Assembly (NCBI GenBank): GCA_025548565.1
Contig: JAJLPB010000012.1
Span: 186,001-250,000 of the forward strand
From: Rugamonas sp. A1-17
GTDB lineage: Bacteria; Pseudomonadota; Gammaproteobacteria; Burkholderiales; Burkholderiaceae_D
Direction: 5' to 3'
DNA length: 64,000 nucleotides
Under the pieces are notes generated by a model, which saw only the letters and a list, made by a program, of their open reading frames with translations, made no database searches and had not been told where the DNA came from. The position numbers were made by a program, and so were the translations under genes. The first letter of the stretch is position 1. Each line of letters begins with the position of its first letter. Positions 1 through 9,135 of this stretch are shown one piece after another.

Positions 1-41
1 GCAGACCCAGCCCGGCTAATCTGGAAAGGGGCCGCATGCCG

Positions 42-470
42 TCACGCCTGCTTCGGGAACAGAATCATCTGCGTACAGCGGAACAGGGCGATGGTCTTGC
101 CGGTCTCCTTGTTGCTGACGATGGCGTCCCACACCTGCGTGGTGCGCCCCAGGTGCACGGCCTTCGCGGTCGCTACCACGACGCCATCGCGCGCCGTGCC
201 CAGGTGGTTGGATTTCAGTTCGATGGTGGTGAAGCTCTGCCCGCCCTCCGGCAGGTGCGAGAAGCAGGCGTAGCCGCAGGCGGTGTCGGCCAGCGTCACC
301 ACGCTGCCGGCGTGCAGGTAGCCGTTCGGCGCCAGGTGCCGCGGCGTGACCGCGAACTCGGCAACGATCTCGCCCTCGCGCACGCCGGTGACGACGATCC
401 CCAGATGATCCGGCAGGCTGCCCTTGCCGAAGCTGTTGAAGTATTCCGGGTTGAACTGGCTGGCGTCCAT
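42..470 (-). CDS. PaaI-type hotdog-fold thioesterase
   Basis: A 142-residue single-domain protein that probably hydrolyses acyl-CoA thioesters in the cytoplasm. The sequence carries the hotdog core with the segment NGYLHAGSVVTLADTACGYA, where the conserved G(H/x)-x-HAG-x2-x2-LAD pattern of PaaI-like thioesterases is recognisable. The ATG at 468-470 is preferred over longer in-frame starts because it is preceded by an AAGGAT ribosome-binding site and the family normally starts close to it. It is followed 61 bp downstream (towards 532) by the end of no other gene on its strand; the next minus-strand gene upstream is the TonB receptor ending at 532. The substrate cannot be read from sequence. 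Confidence 0.85.
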   Translation of the reverse strand: MDASQFNPEYFNSFGKGSLPDHLGIVVTGVREGEIVAEFAVTPRHLAPNGYLHAGSVVTLADTACGYACFSHLPEGGQSFTTIELKSNHLGTARDGVVVATAKAVHLGRTTQVWDAIVSNKETGKTIALFRCTQMILFPKQA

Positions 471-531
471 GACTATCCTTCGCGAGTGGGGGCCTGGGCC
501 CGACACCCGCGATGATAGCAATTTTCCCCGG

Positions 532-3500
532 TCAGAAGTGGTAACCCATCGCCACCTTGAAGCTGCGGCCCGGATCGAACCACGAGCGCCCCGTGTTGCC
601 GATGAACTGCTGGTTGGTCTGCTTGGTCACCGTCTGGGTCAGGTTGCTGACGCTGGCGCTGGCCCACAGCTTGTCGGTGAAGTTGTAGTTGAGACTGGCG
701 TCCCACTGCCCCACGGCCTCTTGCCAGACCGGCAGTCCCCAACCCACGTCCGTCGGCGCCACCCCGTTGACGAGGCGTGCCGGATCGGCACTGACGGCAT
801 CGCCGCCGCCGGCGCCGAACGCACTGGTCGCCAGCAAGGTGCGCGAGCGCCAGCTATACGCCAGCCGTGCCGAAATCGGCCCGCGGTCGTACATCAGGCC
901 CAGGTTGAAGGCATGCTTGGACAGGTTGACCACCGGCAGGTCCTTGAAGGGCAAGCCGTTGGTGTCGCAACCGTAGAGATTGGTCAGGCTGTCGCTACTA
1001 CCGCTCTTGGGGCAATAAGGCGACGTGTACGGGTGGTACAGGTCCTGCTTGCCGTCCAGGTAGGTCCAGTTCGCGGAGATGCCGAAGCCCTTCGCCCAGT
1101 CGGGTATCCCGGCCAGTCCCGGAATTTTATCCAGGTAGGTCTGGCCGGCGATTTCAATCCCGCCCTCCCACAGCTTGGCCGCGTTGGCCGGCCCGGTGAT
1201 GACAAACTCCTGCGAATTGCCGGCCAGGTCCTTGATGCTCCTGGTGTAGGTATCGGTCATGATGATGTCTTTGATCTTTTTGTAGAACACCACCGCGGTG
1301 AGCGACTGGCCGCTCTGCGGATACCATTCCAGCGACAGATCGAAGTTGTTCGACTTAAGCGGCTTCAGGTTCGCGTTGCCCGAGTTGGTGCCGACGTAGC
1401 TGACCGATTTGATCGTGCTGACGCCATTGACGGTGGCGTTGTCCACCTTCTGCTGCAGGTTGACGTACTCCTGCACCTGATCGAAGCCAGGACGGGAAAT
1501 GCCCTGCGACAGCGCCAGCCTGGACTGCAACTTGTCGGTCAGGCTCATCTTCAGGTTCAGGCTGGGGATCACGTCGACGTGGCTGCCCTTGACATCGAGC
1601 GGCTCGTTGAACACCCCGAACCGTGGCAAGGCGGGATTGGTGGTGTTGGAATACTGCGGATTGAATACCGTGTAGCCGTGGGACTGCGCGCTCGACCGGA
1701 CCACCCGCGCGCCCACATTGCCCTCCACCGGGTACTTCAGGTCGTCGAAGCCGAAGCGCAGCGTGCCATACAGCGCCTGGGTATTTTCGCTGGCCGTCGA
1801 CAGCGCGCCCTGCAAAGGATTTTGCGGATTGATGTCCGCAGGATCGTTCGAGAAGATCATCGGCCGCCAGTCGGCGCCCTGCGTCGAACAATCGTTGTTG
1901 GTGTTCTTGAGGCGATTGCCGTCTTCGCATTGCAGGCGCTTCACCGCCACCAGCGCCAGGTCCTGGGCCGGATAGTTGCGCACCGCGGCCATTGTCGGCA
2001 CCACGATGGTTGGCGGCGAGCCCACCCTGCCGTTGAAGAAGTTGGGGAAGGCGTATTGCTGGACGGGGGCCAGGGCCGCATAACGCGGATCGCTCAGGTA
2101 GCCGAAGTTGCCGCGGGACTGCCAGGAATTGCCGATCTCGGCGGCCGTCGGCGGCCGGCCCACCCCAGGGCTCTGGAACACCGACCACGGCTCGGACAGG
2201 GAATACCAGCCGCTGCCAACGCCGATCGCATGCGACGACGAGCGCTTGGTCAACCGCACGCCAAAGCGCAGGTCGCGCAGCACGTTGCTGTCGAAGACGA
2301 ACTTGGCGTCGCCCTTCCACGCATACATGTCGCCCTTGGACTTGTTGAGGTAAGGCTGGAGGTTGTTGAAGAAGTAGTTGCCGGGATCGGCCAGGGCGGC
2401 GCGCGCGGCCGCGTCGAAGCTGACCGTGGGCCGCGGCGTGGTGAGGTCAAAGCTCATGCTGGGCACGAACGTCCCCATGTTGATCATGTTGCCGTCCCCG
2501 CCATTGGTGGCGTGCACCCACTGCAGATCGCTCTGGAAGGTCCAGCGCTCGTCCATCCGCCATTTCGCGTTCCAGGAGATGTCGCGCGTGCGTCCATGTG
2601 CGTTGTCATAGGAGCTGCTCGTGCCCGCGGACAAACCGCCGGCCGCGAACTGGTTGCGGCCCAGGCCGCCCGGATAGCTCAACGTGCCTTTTTGCAGCAC
2701 GCCGTGGGCGTCGTACTGGGCGTTGGTGAGCGTGAGGTCATACGGCGTCAAGCCGGAATTGCCGTCCGACGCGGTGCTGAAGAAGCTGCCGTTGACGCTC
2801 TCGGAACGGAAGCCCGAATCGAAGTAAGTCAGCGACGACTCCTTGTCGTTCTTCTTCCATTGCAGCGCGGCATAGACACCCGCGCGTTCAGACTTGCCCT
2901 CGCCGGTGCCCCAGGAGGTGCCGTTCGGCACCCACACCGTCTGGCCGGGAACCGGCTTGCTCAGCGGGTAGTAGGCGCCGAGGCTGTAGGAGTCGGAGCG
3001 GAACGCGGACTTGCCGTAAGAGACATCGATCAGCGCGCCGATCTCGCCCATGTCGGTGGACCAGCGGTTGGAGTACAGGCCGGAGAAGGACGGCGTGTTC
3101 TTCTTGCCGAACGGGGTGTAGCTGTCCGAGACGGAGAAGGCGCCGCTCTGTCCTTTGGAGTCGAACGGCAGGCGCGTGCGCAGGTTGACCTGGCCGCTGA
3201 TGCCGCCCTCGATCAGCTCGGACGACGGGTTCTTGTAGACGTCCACGCCGGCCATCAGCTCCGGCGGGATGTCGCCCCAGCTCAGCTCGCGCCCCGGGAA
3301 GCCGGCCGAGAAGCCCTCGCGCCCGTTCAGCGTGGACGAGCCCCACGACAGGCCGCGGATCTGCACGCCCGAGCCCTCGACGTTGTAGGACAGCGGATTG
3401 CTGGCCGCGTTGGTGCGGGTGCGCGAGGTGTTGCGGTCCATGGTCACGCCCACCACACGCTGCAGCACCTCGGTGATCGACTTGTCCGGCAGCTTGCCGG

Positions 3501-3747
3501 CCTCGTCGGCCACGACCGAGTCGACGATCTGTTCGGCCTCCTGCTTGATGCGTTGCGAGGTCTCCAGCTGCTTGCGCTGGCCGGTCACCACCACCACTTT
3601 TTCCGCCGGCACGTCCTGGGCATCCGCCGGGGAGCCGGTCTGCGCCAGCGCGCCACCGCTGTACATCAGCGCCAGCTGCGCCGCCGCGATCGCCAGCGCG
3701 GTCATCTTCAGGGGTTTCCTGCTACCCAGTGTCTCAATCTTCTTCAT
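532..3747 (-). CDS. TonB-dependent receptor, TonB-Xanthomonas-Caulobacter type
   Basis: A 1071-residue outer-membrane receptor for TonB-driven uptake. It has a signal peptide ending near ALAQ, a TonB-box region, a plug domain (VVTGQRKQLE, then DKSITEVLQRVVGV and the VQIRGL motif) and a 22-stranded barrel that ends in the aromatic residue expected of outer-membrane proteins (GYHF). The length and the plug motifs match the large receptors that import oligosaccharides in Xanthomonas and Caulobacter. The start at 3747 has an AGAGGA site upstream. It is the last gene of a minus-strand unit with the lipoprotein at 3791 and the halogenase at 5117, spaced 43 and 48 bp apart, so co-transcription is likely. 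The ligand is unknown; saccharide uptake is inferred from the family. Confidence 0.9.
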   Translation of the reverse strand: MKKIETLGSRKPLKMTALAIAAAQLALMYSGGALAQTGSPADAQDVPAEKVVVVTGQRKQLETSQRIKQEAEQIVDSVVADEAGKLPDKSITEVLQRVVGVTMDRNTSRTRTNAASNPLSYNVEGSGVQIRGLSWGSSTLNGREGFSAGFPGRELSWGDIPPELMAGVDVYKNPSSELIEGGISGQVNLRTRLPFDSKGQSGAFSVSDSYTPFGKKNTPSFSGLYSNRWSTDMGEIGALIDVSYGKSAFRSDSYSLGAYYPLSKPVPGQTVWVPNGTSWGTGEGKSERAGVYAALQWKKNDKESSLTYFDSGFRSESVNGSFFSTASDGNSGLTPYDLTLTNAQYDAHGVLQKGTLSYPGGLGRNQFAAGGLSAGTSSSYDNAHGRTRDISWNAKWRMDERWTFQSDLQWVHATNGGDGNMINMGTFVPSMSFDLTTPRPTVSFDAAARAALADPGNYFFNNLQPYLNKSKGDMYAWKGDAKFVFDSNVLRDLRFGVRLTKRSSSHAIGVGSGWYSLSEPWSVFQSPGVGRPPTAAEIGNSWQSRGNFGYLSDPRYAALAPVQQYAFPNFFNGRVGSPPTIVVPTMAAVRNYPAQDLALVAVKRLQCEDGNRLKNTNNDCSTQGADWRPMIFSNDPADINPQNPLQGALSTASENTQALYGTLRFGFDDLKYPVEGNVGARVVRSSAQSHGYTVFNPQYSNTTNPALPRFGVFNEPLDVKGSHVDVIPSLNLKMSLTDKLQSRLALSQGISRPGFDQVQEYVNLQQKVDNATVNGVSTIKSVSYVGTNSGNANLKPLKSNNFDLSLEWYPQSGQSLTAVVFYKKIKDIIMTDTYTRSIKDLAGNSQEFVITGPANAAKLWEGGIEIAGQTYLDKIPGLAGIPDWAKGFGISANWTYLDGKQDLYHPYTSPYCPKSGSSDSLTNLYGCDTNGLPFKDLPVVNLSKHAFNLGLMYDRGPISARLAYSWRSRTLLATSAFGAGGGDAVSADPARLVNGVAPTDVGWGLPVWQEAVGQWDASLNYNFTDKLWASASVSNLTQTVTKQTNQQFIGNTGRSWFDPGRSFKVAMGYHF

Positions 3748-3790
3748 TCTATTTATCCTCTTGTCTATGCCTTGATTGCCCGCCGCACCG

Positions 3791-5068
3791 TCATTGGAAG
3801 GTGATGGCGCCGGTCAGCGTGAGCTTGGTGGTGAAGGTCAGCGCGGCCGCGCCCGGGGTCGACACCGAGGTGTTCACGCCCGCCGCCGAGAATTCAACCT
3901 TGGAGATCGGGTAGTCCTGCAGCTCGTTCCACAGGTCCAGCCCGGTCAGGCCGCACGATTCGTTGATCGTGAACTTGTCGCGCAGGCTGACGCTGTAGTC
4001 CGCGGCGGCGGCGGCGGTGGGCTTCACCACCGCGCGCAGCGTGACGTTGCAGGCCTTGCCTTCTTTGAGCGCGAAGTGGCCGAGGGCCAGGTCGACATTG
4101 ACCGCATTGTTACTTGTGCTGAACCATTCGCTGTTCATCGCCATATTGAACTTCACCGCCGCCTGGGCATCGATGCGCACGCCGGTCAGCGTGTCGCCGT
4201 TCGTGGCCAGATCGGTCAGGGTGCCGGCGAACAGCTTGATGCCCCAATAAGCGCCCAGGCCGGCAGGATCCTTGGGCTGGATGTTGTAGAAATACGTGAA
4301 GCTGCCGCCATCGCTGGAGACCGAGCTGCCGCACCAGTTCGAGCCGCAATACCAGCCGTCCGCGCTGCTGCCCGAGTAGGGGCTGACGGTGCCGAGCTCC
4401 TTGGTTTGGCTGGTGTCCTTGTAGCCGGTCAGGAACGGCACGGCGGCCGCTTGTTCGGTGCCGATCGGAATATTCTTGACCGTCGCCGCCGCCGCAAAGA
4501 TGTCGCTGCCGTCCTGCTTGGCGGTGACGATGCACAGGCCGTTGCCGAGTTTGGACAACGAGGTGCCGCTGACCGAACACACCGCCGGCGTGCTGGTCGT
4601 AAAGACCACGGGCTGCCCCGTGTTGGTGGTCGCGGCCAGCGTCACCGGCTGCGCGTCCAGCGCTTGCCAGCCAGGATTGCGGAAGACCACCATCTGCGGC
4701 CGCTTGGGAATGACGAAGATCTGGCTGTGCGAGGCCGCGGCGTAGCCTTGATAACCGGACTGGGTGGCGGTCACCGAGCACTCGCCCGCCACCAGCAGCG
4801 ACACGGTGTCGCCGCTGACGGTGCAGACCGTCGGCGTATTCGAGGTGAAGGTGACCGGTCCGCCGGAGCTGGCCGTCGCCACCAGCTTGGTGGTCGCGAC
4901 GGTGGGTGGGATGCCGACCACCGCCCCGCCAGGGAAGTCGAACGCGATCGTCTGCACCGCGCCGCCGCTGCCGCCACCACCGCCGCCGCCGCCGCCGCAA
5001 CCGGCCAGCAGCGCGATGCCGGCCAGGCCGATGGCCGACAGTTGAAATCTCATCGCTTCTTTTATCAT
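3791..5068 (-). CDS. Gly-rich surface lipoprotein with Ig-like repeats
   Basis: A 425-residue protein that I cannot assign to a named family. It has a lipoprotein signal with lipobox LLAGC (Cys24), directly followed by a run of about nine glycines that serves as a flexible tether. Two Ig-like (BIG-type) repeats follow, recognisable by the paired phrases TFTSNTPTVCTVSG and VFTTSTPAVCSVSG, each ending in an LxxxGxCxVTA motif. The C-terminal half is unassigned. The ATG at 5068 has a GAGGAGA site 8 nt upstream; an internal ATG at 5053 is less well placed. It lies between a TonB receptor and a flavin-dependent halogenase on the same strand, which suggests a substrate-binding or surface accessory role for the receptor. 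That role is inference. Confidence 0.75.
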   Translation of the reverse strand: MIKEAMRFQLSAIGLAGIALLAGCGGGGGGGGGSGGAVQTIAFDFPGGAVVGIPPTVATTKLVATASSGGPVTFTSNTPTVCTVSGDTVSLLVAGECSVTATQSGYQGYAAASHSQIFVIPKRPQMVVFRNPGWQALDAQPVTLAATTNTGQPVVFTTSTPAVCSVSGTSLSKLGNGLCIVTAKQDGSDIFAAAATVKNIPIGTEQAAAVPFLTGYKDTSQTKELGTVSPYSGSSADGWYCGSNWCGSSVSSDGGSFTYFYNIQPKDPAGLGAYWGIKLFAGTLTDLATNGDTLTGVRIDAQAAVKFNMAMNSEWFSTSNNAVNVDLALGHFALKEGKACNVTLRAVVKPTAAAAADYSVSLRDKFTINESCGLTGLDLWNELQDYPISKVEFSAAGVNTSVSTPGAAALTFTTKLTLTGAITFQ

Positions 5069-5116
5069 CTTATTGTCTCCTCTTAGGTACTTGTTTTTAA
5101 ATGTCTCGTCGCCGCT

Positions 5117-6598
5117 TCAGCGCGCCACCATCCTGCGCAGATAGGCATCGTGGGTGGGCATGGCCGCCACCAGGGCGGCGATGGTCTCGCGCCGCTGGCG
5201 CAGGGCCTGCAACGCCTCGTCGCGCGGCAGCTCGGCCAGCTCCGGATCGGCACGCTCCGGCCAGTGGCCCATGCCGGCGTGGATCGCCAGCCAGCTGTTG
5301 GCGTCGAAGCCTTCCCACTGGTACTGGTGCAGCACGCCGGCCTGGCGCCAGGCGTGGATCTTGAAGGCCAGGGTTTCCGGCAACTCCATGCCGGCCATGT
5401 CGCGCCACAGCTGGCTGTCGCGGCGCGCCGTGAGGCAGTAGTGCAGGATGATGAAATCGCGGATGCGCTCGAACTGCCGGGCCATGCCGGCGTTGTAGCC
5501 GCCGACCTCGGCCGTGGTAGGCCTGCCTTTCTGCAGCAGCGGGATCAGATTGCCCAGGCCGCTCTGGATCAGGAAGATGCTGGTCGACTCCAGCGGCTCC
5601 AGGAAGCCCGAGGCCAGGCCCAGCCCGACCACGTTGTGCACCCAGCAGCGCTGCCGGTGGCCGGTGGTGAAGCGCAGCAGGCGCGGCTCGGCCAGCGCCG
5701 GGCCGTCCAGCTGCGCCAGCAATTGCTCGCGGGCGCGCTCCTCGTCGATGTAGCGGCTGGCGAACACGTGGCCGTTGCCGACCCGGTTGCGCAGCGGGAT
5801 CCGCCAGGCCCAGCCCGCCTCCAGCGCGGTGGCGCGCGTGTACGGCGTCAGCGCGGTCCCGCTGGGCTCGCTGGGCACGGCCCAGGCGCGGTCCACCGGC
5901 AGCCAGTGGCTGAAGTCGGCGAAGGGCTCGTCCAGCGTGCGGCCCAGCAGCAGCGAGGCGAAGCCGGAGCAGTCGATGAACAGGTCGCCGGCCAGCTCGC
6001 GGCCGTCGGCCAGCTTGAGCGTGGCCAGGCCGCCATCGGCGCGCCGCGCCACGTCGACAATGCGGCCCTCGGTGCGGCGCACGCCGCGTTTCAGCGCCAG
6101 CGCGCGCAGGAAGCCGGCGTACAGCGCCGCGTCGAAGTGGTAGGCATAGTTGAACGGCTTGTTCTCTTCCGAAGCCAGGCCCTGGAAGCGTCCCTGGCTG
6201 GCCATCACGCTCGACAGGCATTGCTCGCCCAGCGTGCCGAGGCCGGCGTCGCCCAGCCGGCGGAAATGGCCCCACAGGGCGTCGGGGCCGGTCAGCTCGC
6301 CGAAGTCGCCAAAGGTGTGGAAATAATTCTCGCCGAGCACGCGCCAGTCGCGGAATTCGATGCCCAGCTTGTAGGTGCCGTTGGTGGCGCGCAGGAACTC
6401 GGTCTCGTCGATGCCGACCAGCCGGTGGAAATTGCGGATCGATGGAAACGTGGCTTCGCCCACGCCGACGATGCCGATCTCTTCGGATTCAACCAGCTCC
6501 ACGGTGCAAGCCGGCAAGGCGGTCGCCAGCGCCGTCGCGGCCATCCAACCGGCCGCCCCGCCACCGACGACCACGATACGTTTGTATGCGGTGTCCAT
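5117..6598 (-). CDS. flavin-dependent tryptophan-halogenase family protein
   Basis: A 493-residue FAD enzyme of the tryptophan halogenase superfamily. The N-terminal dinucleotide-binding motif GGGAAG (residues 12-17), the GVGEAT segment, the candidate catalytic lysine in TNGTYKLGIEFRDW (Lys77) and the signature WAWRIP are all present, as is the GFLEPLESTS loop. These residues are those required to form and deliver hypohalous acid in characterised halogenases, so the enzyme may be active. However, members of this branch are often encoded beside TonB-dependent receptors, as here, with no natural-product pathway and no known substrate. It is the first gene of the halogenase-lipoprotein-receptor unit. 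No flavin reductase gene is adjacent. Activity on tryptophan is not implied. Confidence 0.85.
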   Translation of the reverse strand: MDTAYKRIVVVGGGAAGWMAATALATALPACTVELVESEEIGIVGVGEATFPSIRNFHRLVGIDETEFLRATNGTYKLGIEFRDWRVLGENYFHTFGDFGELTGPDALWGHFRRLGDAGLGTLGEQCLSSVMASQGRFQGLASEENKPFNYAYHFDAALYAGFLRALALKRGVRRTEGRIVDVARRADGGLATLKLADGRELAGDLFIDCSGFASLLLGRTLDEPFADFSHWLPVDRAWAVPSEPSGTALTPYTRATALEAGWAWRIPLRNRVGNGHVFASRYIDEERAREQLLAQLDGPALAEPRLLRFTTGHRQRCWVHNVVGLGLASGFLEPLESTSIFLIQSGLGNLIPLLQKGRPTTAEVGGYNAGMARQFERIRDFIILHYCLTARRDSQLWRDMAGMELPETLAFKIHAWRQAGVLHQYQWEGFDANSWLAIHAGMGHWPERADPELAELPRDEALQALRQRRETIAALVAAMPTHDAYLRRMVAR

Positions 6599-6747
6599 GC
6601 ATGTCCCCTCATAGCCTGGCGCCTCAGGGCCATTGCCACGGCCGGGGCATCAGTACTTTATATATTAGAAACATCATTTTGAGAGATGATGCCTCCGGGG
6701 GACAATTCCAATAACTATCAAAACAACAAAGGAAATTACGTAAATGC

Positions 6748-6776
6748 AGAAAGGGCTCCTTGCCCGAGCCCTTTCT
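6748..6776 (-). terminator. rho-independent terminator after lipA
   Basis: A perfect 11-bp stem (AGAAAGGGCTC / GAGCCCTTTCT) with a 7-nt loop lies 11 bp beyond the lipA stop codon. The distal arm contains a T-rich stretch. It separates lipA from the upstream region of the halogenase gene. Confidence 0.8.
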
Positions 6777-6786
6777 ATTACTTGAT

Positions 6787-7773
6787 TTAGCCTGCGGCCA
6801 GGACGTTGTGCGCCTGTTCGTCCGCGTGGTACGAGGAGCGCACCATGGCGCCGACCGCCGCGTGCTTGAAGCCCATCTTGTAGGCTTCTTCCTCGAACAT
6901 CTTGAACACGTCCGGGTGCACGTAACGGCGCACCGGCAGGTGGCTGTTGGACGGCGCCAGGTACTGGCCGATGGTCAGCATGTCGATGTTGTGCTCGCGC
7001 ATGTCGCGCATCACCTGCAGGATTTCCTCATCGGTCTCGCCCAGGCCGACCATGATGCCGGACTTGGTCTTCACCTCGGGGTACAGCTCCTTGAATTCCT
7101 TCAGCAGCTGCAGCGAGTGCATGTAGTCCGAACCCGGACGCGCTTCCTTGTACAGGCGCGGCACGGTTTCCAGGTTGTGGTTCATCACGTCCGGCAGGCC
7201 GTCCTTGAAGATGTCCAGCGCCTTTTGCAGGCGACCGCGGAAGTCCGGCACCAGCACTTCGATCTGGGTCTTGGCCGACAGCGCGCGGGTGTTCTGGATG
7301 CACTCGACAAAGTGGCCGGCGCCGCCGTCGCGCAGGTCGTCGCGGTCGACCGAGGTGATCACCACGTAGCTCAGGCGCAGTTCGGCGATGGTCTTGGCCA
7401 GGTTGGCCGGCTCATCCTTGTCCAGCGGATCCGGACGGCCGTGGCCGACGTCGCAGAACGGGCAACGGCGGGTGCACTTGTCGCCCATGATCATGAAGGT
7501 GGCCGTGCCCTTGCCGAAGCATTCGCCGATGTTCGGGCAGCTGGCCTCTTCGCACACGGTCACCAGCTTGTTCTCGCGCAGGATGTCCTTGATCTCGTAG
7601 AAGCGGGTCGAGGCCGACGCCGCCTTGACGCGGATCCACTCCGGCTTTTTCAGCCGCTCAACCTGCTCGATCGGCACGATCTTGATCGGGATGCGCGCGG
7701 TCTTGCTGGCGCCTTTTTGCTTTTCGCTCGGGTTGTAAGCTGGGGCAACGCTGGAGGTGGTTTCAGAAGTCAT
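6787..7773 (-). CDS. lipA: lipoyl synthase
   Basis: A 328-residue radical SAM enzyme that inserts two sulfur atoms into protein-bound octanoyl groups to make lipoyl cofactor. The radical SAM cluster motif CTRRCPFC (Cx3Cx2C) is present. The second auxiliary cluster motif CEEASCPNIGEC and the C-terminal VRSSYHADEQ segment with the conserved RSSY are also present, so all ligands expected of LipA are in place. It lies 31 bp downstream of lipB on the same strand, as in many proteobacteria, and together they complete the octanoyl-transfer and sulfur-insertion steps for pyruvate and 2-oxoglutarate dehydrogenases. The ATG at 7773 agrees with the family N-terminus. Confidence 0.97.
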   Translation of the reverse strand: MTSETTSSVAPAYNPSEKQKGASKTARIPIKIVPIEQVERLKKPEWIRVKAASASTRFYEIKDILRENKLVTVCEEASCPNIGECFGKGTATFMIMGDKCTRRCPFCDVGHGRPDPLDKDEPANLAKTIAELRLSYVVITSVDRDDLRDGGAGHFVECIQNTRALSAKTQIEVLVPDFRGRLQKALDIFKDGLPDVMNHNLETVPRLYKEARPGSDYMHSLQLLKEFKELYPEVKTKSGIMVGLGETDEEILQVMRDMREHNIDMLTIGQYLAPSNSHLPVRRYVHPDVFKMFEEEAYKMGFKHAAVGAMVRSSYHADEQAHNVLAAG

Positions 7774-7804
7774 TTGGCTGCGTGCCCTCGCGGGCGAAGT
7801 TTGG

Positions 7805-8491
7805 TTATTCGTGTACTGCCGGTTCGGCCACCTGCGCCAATACGCGGATCAGCTCCTCGGCCAGTTGCTGTTGCACGTCGGACAACACGGCGGTCGCGCC
7901 GACGCTGCGCATGTCGGTCGTTTCCAGCCCGGCATAGCCGCAGGGGTTGATCCAGGAAAACGGGGCCAGGTCCATCGCCACATTCAGCGACAGCCCATGA
8001 TAGGTGCAACCGTTGCCGCGCACTTTCAGGCCGAGCGCGGCGATCTTGGCGCCTTGCTTCGGTCCGCCGGCCATGTAGATGCCCGGCGCGCCCGCAACGC
8101 GCTCACCGGCGAGATTATACGCCCCTAACACGTTGATGATCGCTTGCTCGATTTTATAGACGAATTGCCGGGCGTATAGTTTGCCGCCCGGCTTGTTGCG
8201 GCGCAGGTCCATCAGCATGTAGATCACCACCTGGCCGGGGCCGTGGTAGGTGACCTCGCCGCCGCGGTCGGTCTGCACCACCGGGATGGCGGACGCGCCC
8301 GCCAACAGGTGGCCGCGGTCGGCGCCCAGGCCCAGCGTGAACACGGGCGGATGCTCGACGATCCACAGTTCGTCGCGGGTGTCCGGCGTGCGCGCGTCGG
8401 TGAAGGCGCGCATCGCGGCGAACGTGCTGTCGTAGTCGGAAAGGCCGAGGTGGCGGATCAGCGCCGGCTCGGTGGAGGTAGGGGACGTCAT
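7805..8491 (-). CDS. lipB: lipoyl(octanoyl) transferase
   Basis: A 228-residue cytoplasmic acyltransferase that moves octanoyl groups from acyl carrier protein to the lipoyl domains of target enzymes. The sequence shows the RGGEVTYHGPGQ motif, the catalytic lysine region GAKIAALGLKV and the catalytic cysteine in GCTYHGLSLNV. The start at 8491 (MTSPTSTE) is chosen because homology begins shortly after it; the ribosome-binding site is weak, and an upstream in-frame extension overlaps the neighbouring yfcF gene. It is 31 bp upstream of lipA and 14 bp downstream of yfcF on the same strand. Confidence 0.95.
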   Translation of the reverse strand: MTSPTSTEPALIRHLGLSDYDSTFAAMRAFTDARTPDTRDELWIVEHPPVFTLGLGADRGHLLAGASAIPVVQTDRGGEVTYHGPGQVVIYMLMDLRRNKPGGKLYARQFVYKIEQAIINVLGAYNLAGERVAGAPGIYMAGGPKQGAKIAALGLKVRGNGCTYHGLSLNVAMDLAPFSWINPCGYAGLETTDMRSVGATAVLSDVQQQLAEELIRVLAQVAEPAVHE

Positions 8492-8505
8492 CCCGACATT
8501 ATAAA

Positions 8506-9135
8506 TCAGCCCGGCTGGTGACGCTCCAGCCATTGCTGGACGGATGGCCGCCGCCACTGGCCTGCGGCGTAGTCCTTGAGCTTTTGCGGCACCTCGTCGC
8601 CGTTCAGGATCAGGCGGTTGAGCATCAGCGCCAGGTCGACATCGGCCAGCGACCAGTCGCCGAACAGGTTGGGGCTGCCTTCCCGCACGAACTGGCTGGC
8701 GGCATGGATCAGCTTGGCGGCGGCGGCCTGGCCGGCTTCCGTCAACGGCGCGCAAGCCTTGCCGAAAAATACCGTTTCCGTGTCGCGCTCGGCGCGCACC
8801 GCCAGCAGGTCGCTGCGCAGCCAGGCCTGGATCTGCCGCGCCTGGGCGCGCTGGCGCCGGTCCTTCGGATACAGCGCGATGTATTCCGGCGCCGGGAAGC
8901 TCTCGTCCAGGTACTCGGTGATGGCGGTCGACTCGGTCAACACAAAATCGCCCTCGACCAGCGACGGCACCCGGGCGGTCAGCGCGCGGGCCGCATAGGC
9001 GCTGAGTTTCTGCTGGCCCGCCTTCAGGTCCACCGTCTTGACGCTGAACGGCAAGCGCTTTTCGGTCATCGCGACAAAGGCCGACATGGCGTAGGGGCTG
9101 GTGAACAGGCTGTCGACGTACAGTTCAAAAGGCAT
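8506..9135 (-). CDS. yfcF: glutathione transferase, YfcF type
   Basis: A 209-residue glutathione S-transferase that closely resembles E. coli YfcF along its whole length. Shared phrases include the N-terminal SPYAMSAFVAMTEK, the ESTAITEYL glutathione-binding segment, ARQIQAWLRSDL and NLFGDWSLADVDLALMLNRL near the C-terminus. YfcF is a glutathione-dependent peroxidase/transferase linked to oxidative stress. The ATG at 9135 has a GGAG site 6 nt upstream and is preferred to an in-frame GTG at 9165. It is transcribed divergently from the LysR regulator at 9258, which makes regulation by that protein plausible. It sits immediately upstream of lipB, so some read-through into the lip genes is possible. 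Confidence 0.9.
   Translation of the reverse strand: MPFELYVDSLFTSPYAMSAFVAMTEKRLPFSVKTVDLKAGQQKLSAYAARALTARVPSLVEGDFVLTESTAITEYLDESFPAPEYIALYPKDRRQRAQARQIQAWLRSDLLAVRAERDTETVFFGKACAPLTEAGQAAAAKLIHAASQFVREGSPNLFGDWSLADVDLALMLNRLILNGDEVPQKLKDYAAGQWRRPSVQQWLERHQPG

Noticed and set aside
424..3804. A long plus-strand open frame opposite the TonB receptor
   Set aside because: It is Arg/Ala/Gly/Val-rich, has no family match, and lies antisense to a receptor with clear motifs and codon pattern; it is a by-product of high GC.
4970..5000. A trinucleotide run of CCG/GCC in the lipoprotein gene as a regulatory repeat
   Set aside because: It encodes the poly-glycine tether after the lipobox in frame, so it is a protein feature and not a separate element.
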